From: Coriolopsis trogii
Taxonomy: Eukaryota; Basidiomycota; Agaricomycetes; Polyporales; Polyporaceae
Direction of reading: 5' to 3'
Length of the DNA: 64,000 bases
Assembly (NCBI GenBank): GCA_020543525.1
Contig: JAHYIO010000033.1
Coordinates: 992,001 to 1,056,000, forward strand
The notes beneath the pieces are model-generated. The model searched no databases, was not told the origin of the DNA, and saw only the letters and a list, made by a program, of their open reading frames with translations. Positions 1 through 11,881 of this stretch are shown here, in pieces; within the stretch, counting starts at the first letter, position 1, and every line of letters starts with the position of its first letter. The position numbers and the translations under genes are program-made.

Positions 1-2018
1 CTTTTGCCCCGTCTCGTATTCGCGTGATCGCCTTGCGCATGAGGACCTCCCGATCGTCTGCGTCGAGCTCGGGCGCGGGAGGTAGCTTGAAGTCAGTGAG
101 TGGCAGCTCGGCCGCTTCCATATCATGATCCAATGTCGCCTCCGCCTCATCGACGGGCTCTGCGCCGCCAGACATCTGTCGGGTAGCAAGTGAGCGGGCA
201 TGATAGATTGGAATAGATTGGTACAGTGACTTACCGCGAGATTAAGCCTATCAGGTTCGTACTCCATCTCTTCGTCGTCGATATCCATCTTCAGGGGATC
301 GACCGGCTCCTCCTGCTTGATGGTCACTGGCGGAGGTGGCGGCGCGGGCGAGGCCGACTTCGTCTTTTTGTCGCGGTCTGCACGAGGCTCTGAGGGCGGT
401 ACTCGCGGAACAGTAGGAGGAGGAGGCGTTGGTGTGATGACATTCTGTTCGGCAGCGAGCGGGCGCGAAGGACCAGCTGGAGGAGTAGATGTTAAACCAG
501 GGATGCCCGGGGCAGCACTGCCAGCGGACTTCCTGTGTCGATACGCCTGGACGAGCCCGATGAGTGCATTCTCTGTGAATGCTTGCAAGTTTGCGACGAT
601 TAGATCCGTGACGAGATTTGCTGGAAGAGCGCTGAAGTCGAAGCCTGCCGTAGCTGGGGCAGCGAGTGGGTCGTGTTCGAGCTTTGGCCGTTTGCTGTCC
701 GGTCCTTCTGTCGCAGGGGTGGAGGTAGTCTGCCGCTTGCGAGTGGCTTCAGCGGCTGCGGCCTTGCGCGCCTTCTCCTCGATTGCTGCTTGCTCCATCC
801 TGGCGGCTTGGTTGGCAAGGGCTCCTTGGATCTGTCCAATGAATGGGTGCCCCTGCGGTGTTCTACGACCACTAAGTAATATACGGGTAGACTCGGAGGA
901 AGCTGACTAACCGCATTAGGTGCGTTAACAAGATGCGAAGGTTCTTCTCTACACTGCGTATGACGAAGTATGGTTGCCCTTCGAGTTTCGCGGGGGTCCA
1001 CTGTACGAGGCTGGAGATGACCACTTCGCTAAGAGCAGGGCGACGCTTCACAAAGTTAGCCCAACTGTTCAGGATGGCGGACAACACGTCGGGATTGCTT
1101 GATGTGAACGTGAGGATGAGGTCCATGCGACGAGGACGACGTCACTTACTTGCTCGTATACAGAGTAGCGATGACCCCCTCCAGCAGTTTCGCTCCCTCC
1201 GCCTCTAACGCTTGGATTGACATGAAAGGATGATCAGAGGGACACATGTTGAGATTAGGGTCGTCCTTGTTTTGCAGCTGGTGGGAAGATGGTCAGACTG
1301 CGATGTCACGCGCAGTGTCGAGCATAGCAGACGTACCCTTGGGTCGTTATTCCCTCGTGTTTGCACCAACATAACACGTTGCATGAACTTGACGGCGGCA
1401 AGCCTGAGGCCATTGTTGACGTGCGGAGCCCAGACGAACTCGAGAATCCTGGCCTTCGTCTGAGAGAGTATGTCCCATGGCTTGCGGTTGTTGCGGTTCA
1501 CGCATCTTCCGGGAAGTCCCGTCAGACGAGCTCCCGCCATCCTTCAGACGCGACCGCCAAAATGGGAACTCACGAAGTGCGGAATAGTAGCGCATACACG
1601 GTCGGAAAGCACTGTACGGCAACCTTGACCGTGTTCACGTTCCCGTCGTTCAGCAGTCCCGCGAGGACTTCGAGGGATTGGTCGGCCACTACAAACGCGT
1701 CAAGTGTTCAATACGTCTAATGTGCTCTTCCTCCAAATAACGAATATACAACGCACGCTGAGTGCGCGCCTCCATACTCAAATTGGACTTGCATATGGCG
1801 AAGTGCAGGAGGTCCAATACCCATCTCTTCACGAGCGAATCTCCGGAGCCAGACAGGGTCTTGATCAGTGTCGAGCATAGAATCGACAGACTCGGGTGGT
1901 TCTCGAGGGATTCGCGCAGAGTCGCAAGCAAATCCGCTTGCTCCTTCGAGTCCGCCGGGGCAGCGAGTGCGGCCGAGAGCTGGGACAGGGGGTCGGTGGT
2001 AGCAGTGTTGGCGGCCAT
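1..2018 (-). CDS. PTA1: Pta1/symplekin, N-terminal part (3' end outside the window)
   Basis: Scaffold subunit of the nuclear cleavage and polyadenylation factor, which bridges the poly(A) module and Ssu72/CTD-binding components. The ATG is at 2018. Exons read downwards are 2018-1757, 1688-1574, 1505-1337, 1265-1150, 1097-912, 871-235 and 175-1, giving about 553 residues before the window edge. The first ~300 residues form the helical-repeat domain of the family: the second exon encodes LAGLLNDGNVNTVKVAV, then NRNNRKPWDIL, then a DHPF...QALEAEGAKLLE stretch typical of Pta1/symplekin. After it comes a Lys/Ala-rich helix, a proline-rich low-complexity linker (PTPPPPTVP) and an acidic segment. 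The long plus-strand frame over 317-910 is only its complement. Introns are 49-71 nt. The identification rests on the N-terminal domain; the conserved C-terminus lies beyond base 1. Confidence 0.88.
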
Positions 2019-4310
2019 TATGCACAGAAGGTTGCGAGAATCCTTCCTTCCTGTGCAGCCGCAGCCTGACAGGCAAAAGCAAGGAGAGAAGATAAGGAGC
2101 ACAGCGGACACTCGCTGCCTCGGTGGTCTCTGTACTCTGTGGCGACACAGTCGTTGGCGCCCAACATGCATGCCCGAGTGTGCGAGCGCGCGGCGGAGTC
2201 TGGATGCAAGTAGAGTGCGAACCTCCACCATAGTCCCTGTGTTTTGTCCTCGTCTTCTCCTTTTGCAGCCTTGCCCCGTCTCCTTTACATCCATTGTAAT
2301 CTTGCTGAGCGGTCTCTACCTCCCAATACATTCATGCGACTACACTTTTGCACATACAACATAGGAAAACGTACGACGCGGACAATGGGTGTTGGATGGG
2401 ATGGCTATCGCCAGCATACGAAATCACGACCCATGCTTGCGATGTCCACATTGGTATGTGTGGTTGCTTCCTCGCCAAAATACTGCAGTCTCGCAAGCCA
2501 AGATCGACCCGTCTCTTCACGTTTCTGAGATCGAGCCAATCAACGGTATACATGCACATCGTATGTCTCTTTCGTTCATAATGCGATATGTATGTCCATT
2601 GCTGAGACTCAACCGCTAGATCGGCCGTCGTGACCTCTGCGTCGCTCGCGGTACAGTTCATTTCACATTTGGTATGGACATCGTGTCCGCCGTGTGTCTT
2701 CGGCGTCGACTGGCCTGCTCAACCTAGCTCTTGCGGTACACCTCCCTGGCCACGCGGTGATGCGCTTGTGGGATGAGAATGGGAGCGGTCACTTGGCATA
2801 CCACATGAATCTCAGCGCAAGACGAGGAACGGATGATATGCCCGCGAACCGATACGAGTCAAGCATTCAAAGCATACGGAACGTGAGGAGGCGGTTGTCA
2901 GAGCGCTTCGATCACTACTCTCAGCGAAGGCGGCTAGATGTGGATGAGAATAGATGAGGCACGGAAGGTGAAGAACGAGCGAGACGCCTTTTCTGCCATT
3001 GACTCTGCCTCAAACAACGCTCAACAGGCCGCTCGGGGCCGCACAGCCTATAGTTGTCGGCGACGGTTTGCGCATGCCGTAAGGTAAGCCGACGCAATTC
3101 TCCACCCTCCATGCCACTCGGGCCTGGTATCTAAAAATGATTCGCTCTTTACAGCTCACCTATGCTCATGTCCGTTCCTGGCAAAGCCCTGAGTGATTAG
3201 AGAGAACACTGATTGCTGAGTTCTTTCTCAACTTCACACTGCAGACAGAGGCACCTTTGGCAAGGAGGGATAGTAAGAGCGATGGTCAAACGTTGTCTGC
3301 AAGTCTATCGCATATATGACGCGCCTACTCCCCGGGAAGGCGCCTTTGTGTGCAGTGTCAGAGATCGGACGTAGACATCTTCTCACCACGCCACCCCCAC
3401 AACCTCGGATCTTGCGCTGATGAGATGACGTACGTATTCCGTCGACTCTCGAGGAGCTGTGCCATAAGTGGTTGATGGAAAACATCACGGTTTAGGCGAA
3501 TCGCCGTTGTTAGCTGCTATGGTACATAGCAGTCAGCCGTACGCGTAGGTACATACACTGGAAGTGAGTATGTACTCATCCCTGAACTGGAGCATGCTCA
3601 GACGGTTGACGGCTACTGTCAATGAATTGCACAGCCCTACGAGGACGGACTAACGCATCTGCATCCGCGCTGCTTAGTTCATGCAGGACATCGACCATAA
3701 GTCGTTAATGCCATATTCCATCATTGCCACTTGATCATTCCACAGTCGTTTCATATCACGAGCGCGGCCGCACAAAAAACATTCAGTCTCCCCACAATGA
3801 TGCTGTTGCCATCTTTCCTTCCTCCATACACGCCTCTTCGCCCGAGCGACGCGGGTTGAACACGATGCATGTCCCGGATCCGCCCCGGCTCAAAGATGCT
3901 TCACTTCGACCTGAAACATATTGACTGCAGGCGCTCTGTTGCATAGCATCTTACGAGTCGGACAGTTCGCTCCGCACAGAGTCTCCGGCGAGGGACCCCG
4001 AGCCGCGTCAAGGGAGTAAGCTTCAAGTGCCTCCCTTGCCGGAGCGGGAATGACCTCACCGTCCACCCGTCAGTGCCGCCATCGCGAGGCTGTTGCTGTC
4101 ACCCCCTGGCCGGCAGCCCCTAGATCGCATTGGCAGCAGATTTTCGGGCGATTCAGCGCGCTCTCCTTGGACCTTACCAATGTCCGGGGGACTGCATTTC
4201 GCTAGTACACCGCTTGAGCGTGCCGTCACTGATATAAAGCCAGGGAAGGTTCGTTCATTGATCCCCAACCACCTGCGTGCTCCATCATTGTCACCAGGTA
4301 TCATTTCACC
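2019..4310. other. Intergenic, no gene recognised
   Basis: About 2.3 kb between two genes that point away from each other. Several short open frames occur, but none has recognisable motifs, paired splice sites or a signal peptide. The last ~80 bases contain the core promoter of the downstream oxidase. Confidence 0.6.
4232..4238 (+). promoter_or_regulatory. TATA box of the AA7 oxidase gene
   Basis: The sequence ATATAAA lies about 75 bases upstream of the ATG at 4311, a normal position for a fungal TATA element in a short 5' UTR. Confidence 0.55.
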
Positions 4311-6285
4311 ATGCGCGCTTTCTTTGCTTCTTTCGTTGTTCTTTCCGCCGTCTCTTCTTCTTTCGCCGCATGGATTCCTCTTAGTTCTCTCAAGAGCCGT
4401 TCAGACAATGCGTTCCTCGATTGTCTCCAGAGCGCGGGTCTCGAGACCGTCGTCCAGTCCGATGCTGACTACGCCGCCGATGCTGCGCCCTTCAACCTGC
4501 GGTGCGTAGTACGCGCTTGTGTCGGAGCGCATCAGATGTCAATTTCCATGACCTTACGATGCCTCTCGTGACAGGCTCCCTTGGAAGCCCGTCGCCATTG
4601 TCTACCCCAAGGACTCCGACGATGTCTCCCGTGCCATAAAGTGCGGAGCAAACAACGGTATTAAGGTCAATGCTCGCAGTGGCGGTCACTCCTGTAAGTG
4701 CAGTGTTCTCCGGTGGCCATTGGACTTGTGTATACTGAAAGCGATTATATTACAACCCAGACGCCGCATACGCCCTCGGGGGAGAGGACGGCCACTTGAC
4801 TGTTAGTCTCGACAACCTCCGGCATCTTTCCCTCGACGGTACAGCGGCGACGATCGGGGCGGGAAACCGTCTTGGAGATGTGGCTCTCTACCTCTGGGAG
4901 AACGGTGAGTGTGACTGGGCTTGTTTCGTGTTCGAATCCTAACTCAGTTCCATCTCACAGGTCAACGGGCCTTGGGACACGGTACTTGCCCGTATGTTGG
5001 TATTGGGGGTCACGCAGGACAGGGCGGTTTCGGCCTCGCCTCGCGGGCATGGGGCCTACTCGCCGACCAGGTCACCTCTATCGAGATCGTCACCGCCGAC
5101 GGCTCCATCCTCACCGCGAGCGCCAGCGAGAACTCGGACCTCTTCTGGGCGGCGATGGGTGCCGGTTCGAGCTTTGGCATTATCACCTCCTTTACGGCCG
5201 AGACGCACGCGGCCGTTGACTCTGTCGCCTTCTCGTACACGTTTGCCAACTATGGCGCGAAGGAGGCGAGCAAGGGTCTCCAGGCGTGGCAGAAGTTCGC
5301 GAACGACCCTGCCAACCCGCTCGACGTCAACCTTGGTCTCCAGGCGCACGTCAGCCCTGGTGATGGTCCCAACGGAGTCGTCTTCTCGGTCAGCGGCCAG
5401 TACTGTGAGTCCGCCCCGTGTATCTCGGTCATCACCGCACTGTCCCTGAATCTTGAACTTGATCAGACACTGCGGACGAGGCGAAGGTCAAGGCGACCAT
5501 GGCTCCCCTCTTAAAGGAACTTGGGACGCCCACCGATACATTCTTTGAGCACCAGGACTGGATCACAAGTGTCCTCTATCTCGCCGGCACACAGGGGATC
5601 GATAGCTTGAACACGACCCTCGCCCCTGACACTCACGACACGTTCTATGCTACGTCAACGTTCGTCAGCGAGCAGGAGCCGCTCGGTGCTCCTGCGACGG
5701 ACGCCCTGATGGAGTACTTCTATGGCCCAGGCCGGACAAGCGAAGTCCAGTGGTTCATCATCTTGTGAGTACAGCTCCATTTGCGTGATGATCGTGTCTA
5801 CGTGATACTCATCGATTCACAGTGACCTGTACGGTGGAGGTGACTCTGTCATCAAGAAGGTCGGGCCCGATTTCAACTCGTACGACGCCCGTGACGCGCT
5901 CTACTCGATCCAGTGCGTGCCTTACCTATCTCATGTGTCTCTTGGAACGTGGTGTTGACAAGTCGCGCTCAAGGTACTACGGCACGATCCCTTCGAGTGT
6001 CTCGGATACGGATGGTATCGCATTCATTCAAGGCATGAAGGCCGCCGTGGAGGATAACCAGCCCGAGACAACCTTCAAGGAGTACGGTGCGTTGCGTCAC
6101 CTCTCCGATTTGCTTCGAACGCGGTCACTGAATGTTTTCCTACGCGAACAGCGAACTACATCGACAGCACGTACACCGCCGATGTTGCCCACAAGAAGTA
6201 CTACCCGTCCCACACGGCACGCCTCACAGTACTCAAGGACCAGTACGACCCCAACCGCGTCATTCACCACCCTCAAGACTTCTGA
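4311..6285 (+). CDS. Secreted FAD-linked oxidase, berberine-bridge / glucooligosaccharide-oxidase type (CAZy AA7-like)
   Basis: Predicted extracellular flavoenzyme oxidising a sugar or alcohol with O2 to give H2O2. Exons are 4311-4501, 4575-4693, 4761-4904, 4961-5404, 5467-5764, 5823-5912, 5974-6086 and 6152-6285, giving 510 residues, a usual family length. Residues 1-20 are a signal peptide (MRAFFASFVVLSAVSSSFAA). A PCMH-type FAD domain follows, with ARSGGHSY (His at about residue 102) and GHGTCPYVGIGGH (Cys at about 161). This His/Cys pair, about 59 residues apart, is the signature of bicovalent 6-S-cysteinyl, 8-alpha-N1-histidyl FAD. The C-terminal BBE motif is present at the end (ADVAHKKYYP, then YDPNRVIHHPQDF). 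The next gene on the same strand is a secreted protease, but nothing shows co-regulation. The substrate cannot be told from sequence; cello-, chito- and xylo-oligosaccharides are all family substrates. Confidence 0.92.
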
Positions 6286-7674
6286 ACACTCAGGAGATAA
6301 TGTCGCAGTCCCCATGTTGTTATTGTTGTAGTTGGCTTGGGTTAGGGAAGTTTTGATTAATTCTACTCACGGACTTGCATTTTCACTCTACGTTGGACTC
6401 TCGACTCTTTACCGTACGAAGTACTCACGCTCGTTGCACGCTATTGTCTTGCGCATAATCGTAATGATATAGTATAAACTCGTTATAGCGCCGTCCTGGC
6501 CCTCGACATCCTCAAGTCAGTCTACTAGGAATTCGGGAATCCCTAGGCTAAAATACGGTATATTTCACTGCACGATTGTAAATGGCTCATTGTGCCCCTG
6601 ACTTCACTTATCCAGCCATCAGCCTGAGTTCAAATGCAATCGACATACATAGTAGCTGCTCAGGCTATCCAGTGCCAGCAAAAATGCTACTGATCATGTT
6701 GGTAACGTGTACGCTTGACATGAAACGTCAATCCATCCGTGTTCACTGTTACCGTTGCCATCTATGGCTGCCGTATATGGGGTTGTCCGGGCGCTTCGAA
6801 TATTTCCCTAGGCCTTTCCCCGACCACACTCGCGACAGCTGGCTACTGCATGCACCAAAATCAAGAGCACCTGTACCACTGCCTCCGTGTGCCCTGACAT
6901 GTGGCGCTGTACGACACCCTCGAGCAAATACTTCTAGTGTCCTAGACACATTCTCCCGCTGGCATTTTCTCTCGATCATGGCGCCGGCGCGACTACTAGT
7001 AGCACAGTATTAGGCTCCTCGAACATTGACGATTACTTCTAATCGATACTCTTTCTATGGATGCTTGAGCTTGTAGGTGAAGTTGGCACAGCCTGCAAGG
7101 ATTGCGTGGTCACTCACTCTGTCCAAAGCTATTGCAGCCGTGATGCCATCGACCTCAAATTGCCGGCACCATCAGCCTGAAGCATACATGCGAAGTTGTC
7201 GTGCACGTCGTCATGGACCGCGCAAACCATCTAAACCATGTGAGCAAGTCTTTTGGCCACGGCTACAGCCTACCAGAGTCAATAGGCATCTGCAATTTGA
7301 CGTGACGACAGGCGTGTGCATCGCTGCTCCGGTATGTACTCTCTCCGGGGTGCAATTTGACTGCTCAATCACACAATCCTTCAAAAATTCTAGCTTTACC
7401 TGTCTTCAGAAGTTCTGCGGTCATTTTATCGATCAACATCATGGCATACAGCATCGGGTGCCTTGAGGGACTCAAATGTCAACGGCTGCTATATGATGCA
7501 ACGCACAATGCCCCAGGCGAGTCGCACAAGTTGCGTCTTTTGGTGATCTCATGGGCTGTACAGTGCATATATACAACAGGGGGTCAGGGAATATCTCGAC
7601 AGGTTTTGACTCTTCTCCGTGCCTTCTTTTCCTTATTTTTCTTTTTCTTTTTCTCATTCTTCTCCCTCCTCAGA
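6286..7674. other. Intergenic, no gene recognised
   Basis: About 1.4 kb between two co-oriented secreted-protein genes. It holds the 3' UTR of the oxidase and the promoter of the sedolisin, including a pyrimidine-rich run (7621-7670) just before its ATG. Small open frames here show no supporting motifs. Confidence 0.6.
7567..7573 (+). promoter_or_regulatory. TATA box of the sedolisin gene
   Basis: ATATATA lies about 105 bases upstream of the ATG at 7675, followed by a long T/C-rich tract, a common arrangement around fungal transcription starts. Confidence 0.5.
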
Positions 7675-10125
7675 ATGCTCGCAGCAGGCCTGCTTTCTTC
7701 GTTTTTGCTTGGGGTCGCCCTCGGCAGACCTGCGTCAGACCCTCATGTGCTAGTCACTCGCAGCCAGCGCGACGCTGCGCCTTCCGGTTTCATCAAGGGC
7801 GGGCCTCCCTCAGATTCTATCCTACAGCTGTCCATCGCCTTGCCTCAGAGCAACATGCCCGGCCTGCATGCTGCATTGTTAGATATCAGCGACCCAGCGA
7901 GTGCCAACTATGGCAAGCATCTCTCCGTCGAAGAGGCGAGTGCGCTCTCGTCCTTAGGACGGTATGTGCATTGACCTCCCCGATGTAGGTGTCGACGTAC
8001 GTCGCTCCGAAGCCGGAAAGCCACCAGGCCGTGACCAACTGGTTGCACAAGAATGGTATCACAGCCGCGAATGGCTCAGCTTCTGGAGACACACTCACGA
8101 TCCACATCCCCGTCGAGAAGGCAAACACCCTTTTGGCAGCCAACTTCACGACCTTCACCCACGAACAGACGAACACGCCGATGATCCGCACGCTATCATA
8201 CTCTCTTCCTCAGACGCTGCTCGATAATATCGAATTCGTCTACCCCACCACGCAGTGAGTTATTGTGACCGTCGTTCTAATCTCAGTGCATAAGGATCGG
8301 GCTGAACACTCGTTTGACAGCTTCCAGCCACCCGTATCGGGGTCAGGAGGCTGGGCGGTTGTTGATTCTGCATCGATTCCTGCAGGCAAGGTGCCCACGC
8401 GACGTGACACTATACCTGGACCCGAATGCGAGAAGTTGATAACGCCGGCATGTCTTTTCGCGCTGTACAACATCCCGAGCGAGCCTGCGACGAATCCCAA
8501 TAACAACCTCGTCGTATCGGGTCTTTTGGATGACTTTCCCGTCACAGCCGATTTGCAGGTACGCACGCTTTGCAGTGTGCCGTTACACCTCTCATCGCGC
8601 GATCTTCATGTGAACGTGCAGCTCTTCCTGGCACAACAGAGGGCCGATCAGCCTGATCTCGCCAACGCGCCGCCATACAGATTTGTCAAGATTGGCCAAG
8701 CGGTGGGTCCTGAAGGGACATCGGAAGCGGTGAGCAGAAGTCTATGTTTACTTCTGGGAATACTGAGCCTTGACAATACGATAGAGTGCGGATGTACAGT
8801 ATACTGTCGGTATGGCGACCGGTGTCCCTGTCACATATGTGAGTGACGGCGGCGCCCAACGCCGTCAGGACTACATAGACTACGCCAACTTCCTGGTTCA
8901 GCAAGACCCTCCGCCGTTCGTACTGACCACCAGCTACGGATTCCAAGAGGATACCGATGATGCCTCTGTCGAGCTCTCTGTGTACGTCCGTAGTTTGTAC
9001 AAGGCTTTGTACACGATCACTCAAGATCTTGCAGCCGAATGTGTAACGCGTTCGCACAGCTTGGGGCTCGGGGCACGTCCGTCCTCTTTGCGGCAGGAGA
9101 CTCGGGCGTCGCAGGCACCGTCTTCCAAAAACCTCAATGCCGCCCTGACAATACATTCCAACCGTCGTTCCCAGCCACATGTCCCTAGTACGTCCCTCTC
9201 CCCACCGTCTGCGGTCCTTCTACGAGAAATCCAATCTACTATAGCATCACTGCCGTGGGGGGCACGACTGGCATCAATCCCGAAGTCGCGTCCAAGATCT
9301 CGTCCGGAGGTTTCTCCAACATCTTCCCGCGCCCCGCATACCAAGACACGGCCGTCGAGACGTACCTCTCCGCGATCGGCGCCACCAACGCGGGGCTGTT
9401 CAACACCACCGGGCGCGCTTTCCCGGACGTCGCCTTGCAGGCGGAGAACTACGTCGTGCAGGTCAACGGCGACGCGTTGGTGTTCGTGGGCACGAGCGCG
9501 GCAGCGCCCGTGTTCGCGAGCGTCATCGCGCTCCTCAACGACCGGCTGCTGAATGCGGGCAAGGACCGGCTCGGGTTCTTGAACCCCCTCCTCTACTCTG
9601 GCGCGCTCGACACTGTGTTCAACGACATCACGCAGGGGAGCAACCCAGGCTGCGGCACGGACGGCTTCCCGGCCATGCCTGGATGGGACGCGGTGCGTGC
9701 TCGACTCGTTTTGTTGGGTGGGATCTCCTACAGATGTGTGTACTATGCTGACTGTGAACACGCGTGGATACCAGGTGACTGGGTTCGGGAGCGTGGACTT
9801 TGGTCGCTTCCTCGCGGCGGTCATGCAGAACCCGCTGACGACGACTCCGAGCCCCGCGCCTGGATCGCCGTCGTCTGGCGTTCCACAGAACGCAGCGTCG
9901 CAAACGCAGAGCTCCGCCCCAGCCACAGCCACTGGTCAGATCGGCACGGCCTCCGCGTCTGCCGCGGCCCCCAGCCAAACAGAGTCGGAGAACGTCAACG
10001 AGAACGGGAATGCGAACGGGAGCGGGAACGGGGCAGGCGCTACTTACGAGAGGGGGCTCGCGCTCAGCTCCATCTGCGTTCTCATCGTCCAGCTCGTAGC
10101 GTCCATGGTAGCGTCCATGACGTGA
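7675..10125 (+). CDS. Sedolisin (S53) serine-carboxyl protease, tripeptidyl-peptidase type, probably GPI-anchored
   Basis: Acid-active secreted endopeptidase or tripeptidyl peptidase. Exons are 7675-7935, 7989-8254, 8321-8558, 8622-8729, 8785-8981, 9035-9187, 9245-9692 and 9775-10125, giving 673 residues. There is a signal peptide (MLAAGLLSSFLLGVALG) and then a pro-kumamolisin activation domain (YGKHLSVEE / VSTYVAPKPES). The catalytic domain shows the Glu/Asp pair of the SED triad (SEASADVQY, about residues 290 and 294), AGDSGV with the oxyanion Asp (about 380), and the nucleophile GTSAAAP (Ser about 490). The C-terminal NPGCGTDGFP...GWDA and GSVDF segments are typical. The enzyme ends in a Ser/Thr/Asn-rich linker and a hydrophobic tail (LALSSICVLIVQLVASM) with no charged cytoplasmic end, which suggests a GPI signal. 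The first intron is GC-AG. Confidence 0.92.
7936..7988 (+). other. GC-AG intron in the sedolisin gene
   Basis: The exon joint must be in phase 0 and must produce ...SVEE|VSTYVAP to match the family. No GT donor in the interval gives this frame with a legal intron length: GT at 7962 would leave 27 nt, and GT at 7940 shifts the frame. The joint GAG|GCGAGT at 7936 fits the GC-donor consensus and yields a 53-nt intron ending TAG. Confidence 0.75.
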
Positions 10126-11881
10126 GCGCCTCCGTTGTGTATGTGGACGGCAGTTCCCTTGGGTTTGTAGCCTTTGGCCACGTTACGAGGTTTTCACGTT
10201 GGCTGCAGGCTTGTGCTGCTCTGTTCACAGGATAGCAATCATACGATGTGGGCGATGTGCTGAAGTTTCAACATTGCTCGATGGTGTACCGCATGCCTCT
10301 TCACGGGAAAGCATTACGGAAGAGACCGTCCGGGCACGAAGGTTCAATACAATGAAGGCCGCTGTACGCGGCTTCTGCAGACCGTCGAGGGTCAGCTCTC
10401 AAACTCGTGCCAGTGGCCGGCGTGAGTTCGGAGACGCGATGAAATACCATGGCCTGTAAGCCGTGGCGCCATGGCCATGCGGAGACCGTCGCCCGAACGC
10501 CCTGCTTTCTATCGCTAATGGGCTGCATTTCAATGCTTCCCTGTTTGGCAGAGTGTTGGCCGGAGCTCACGCCTGAAAGGGACCAGGGCCCGGTCCCGTG
10601 GTCAGGCACCGCAATCGCGCACACTTTGCGCACCTGTACCATGCTTGTTCTTAACCACGGCCACGCCGGTGTCCATGTTGTCAACCTGTTGCTCCGTTTC
10701 GGTCATATCGGCAGGGGTCGTTGACGCTTGAGAGTAACAGTGAGTGCTCCGTGACTTCTATTCTAACCTGAGGATGACACGGTACCCGGGCCTTATCTGC
10801 GCAGTTGAATGGTGTATTCGTTTCAAATGGAGGTACGTACGCGTGGAGAACATCCCCATATGTCCATAAGAACTGAACGTCTTGCTTACATTCCGGTTGC
10901 GCGCACGTCACTGTTTGAAGTCTCACAGACAACGCCGATTTATATTATTGCTGCGGTGCGCAGCGTCACGCAACTCTAACTTTGTCCAGCATCGCCGCAA
11001 GGGGCATTGATTATACATCTTTGCAAGGATTGAAAGGGGATCGCCGTCGTCAGCCAATGCCCGCGCAGCACTATGGCCGGGTACAATAGTCATCGAAACG
11101 GTGAACATGGTCATCATCGAGATACCCTGAACGATGCGGTGACGTATAAGCGAACATATTTCGCTTGAGGGAAATGACGAGAGTGCGGGGAAGAAATTAA
11201 TTCATAGCCGTTCTGCCTGACGCTGGCAGAAGGCCAAGTGATTGCCAAGGATGAGAGGAGGATGGTCAGCGGCGAGAAAGAAGAGAAGGCGAATGGCGGC
11301 ACATATAGAGCCTCATATCAGCTCGACCGCCAGCTGCCAGATCTCCGTAGGCGTTCAGCGCTGAGTACTGAGTGATGGGGGTGGAGCCCGTAGTGCGGCT
11401 TGGAGGCTTTTAGGGCACGATTCTTTGACCCCTGACCATATATCAGTGTTGCGCGTCGTGCCGAACGGGGCCGAAGCCACGAAGACGAGGACCCGACTTT
11501 GGCCACAGTCGACAACACCGGGGCCAGCCTGGCTCAGATTCGTTCCACGGGCGAATACTCTGGGTGTGCAGCGAGCCCTGTTAGCCATACTGACGCAGTG
11601 TATATGGATGACTTCACACCGATCGCCACGCGTGGACGGACATGCCGTTCGCGGCAAGGGCCGGCAAGGGAGGAAGCAGTTCAGATGCGCAGCGGATTGA
11701 CAACGGGCGAAGCGTCAGAGTTGGATACCAATCCGGCGCTGGCACGGCAAGGGAAGGCTTGTAATGTTGGAGATCTGGAGATCCTGAGGCGGGCGTTTGG
11801 AGGATGGGATTGGCTGCAAATAAGTATGTGTCGGCCATCACACGACTCCCTCTCCCAAGCCTGCATGTCTCTCTCCCGCCC
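10126..11881. other. Intergenic, no gene recognised
   Basis: About 1.75 kb between the sedolisin and the Stealth gene. Overlapping short frames on both strands (especially 11350-11880) have no recognisable motif or splice pattern. No repeat was noticed. Confidence 0.6.

Noticed and set aside
317..910. A 197-residue plus-strand open frame
   Set aside because: Complement of the proline-rich and helical exon of Pta1/symplekin on the minus strand.
7962..7988. GT-AG intron of 27 nt in the sedolisin gene
   Set aside because: Too short for the fungal spliceosome and gives the wrong phase; the GC donor at 7936 gives the expected protein.
9021..9932. A 303-residue minus-strand open frame
   Set aside because: Antisense shadow of the G/C-rich catalytic exon of the sedolisin.
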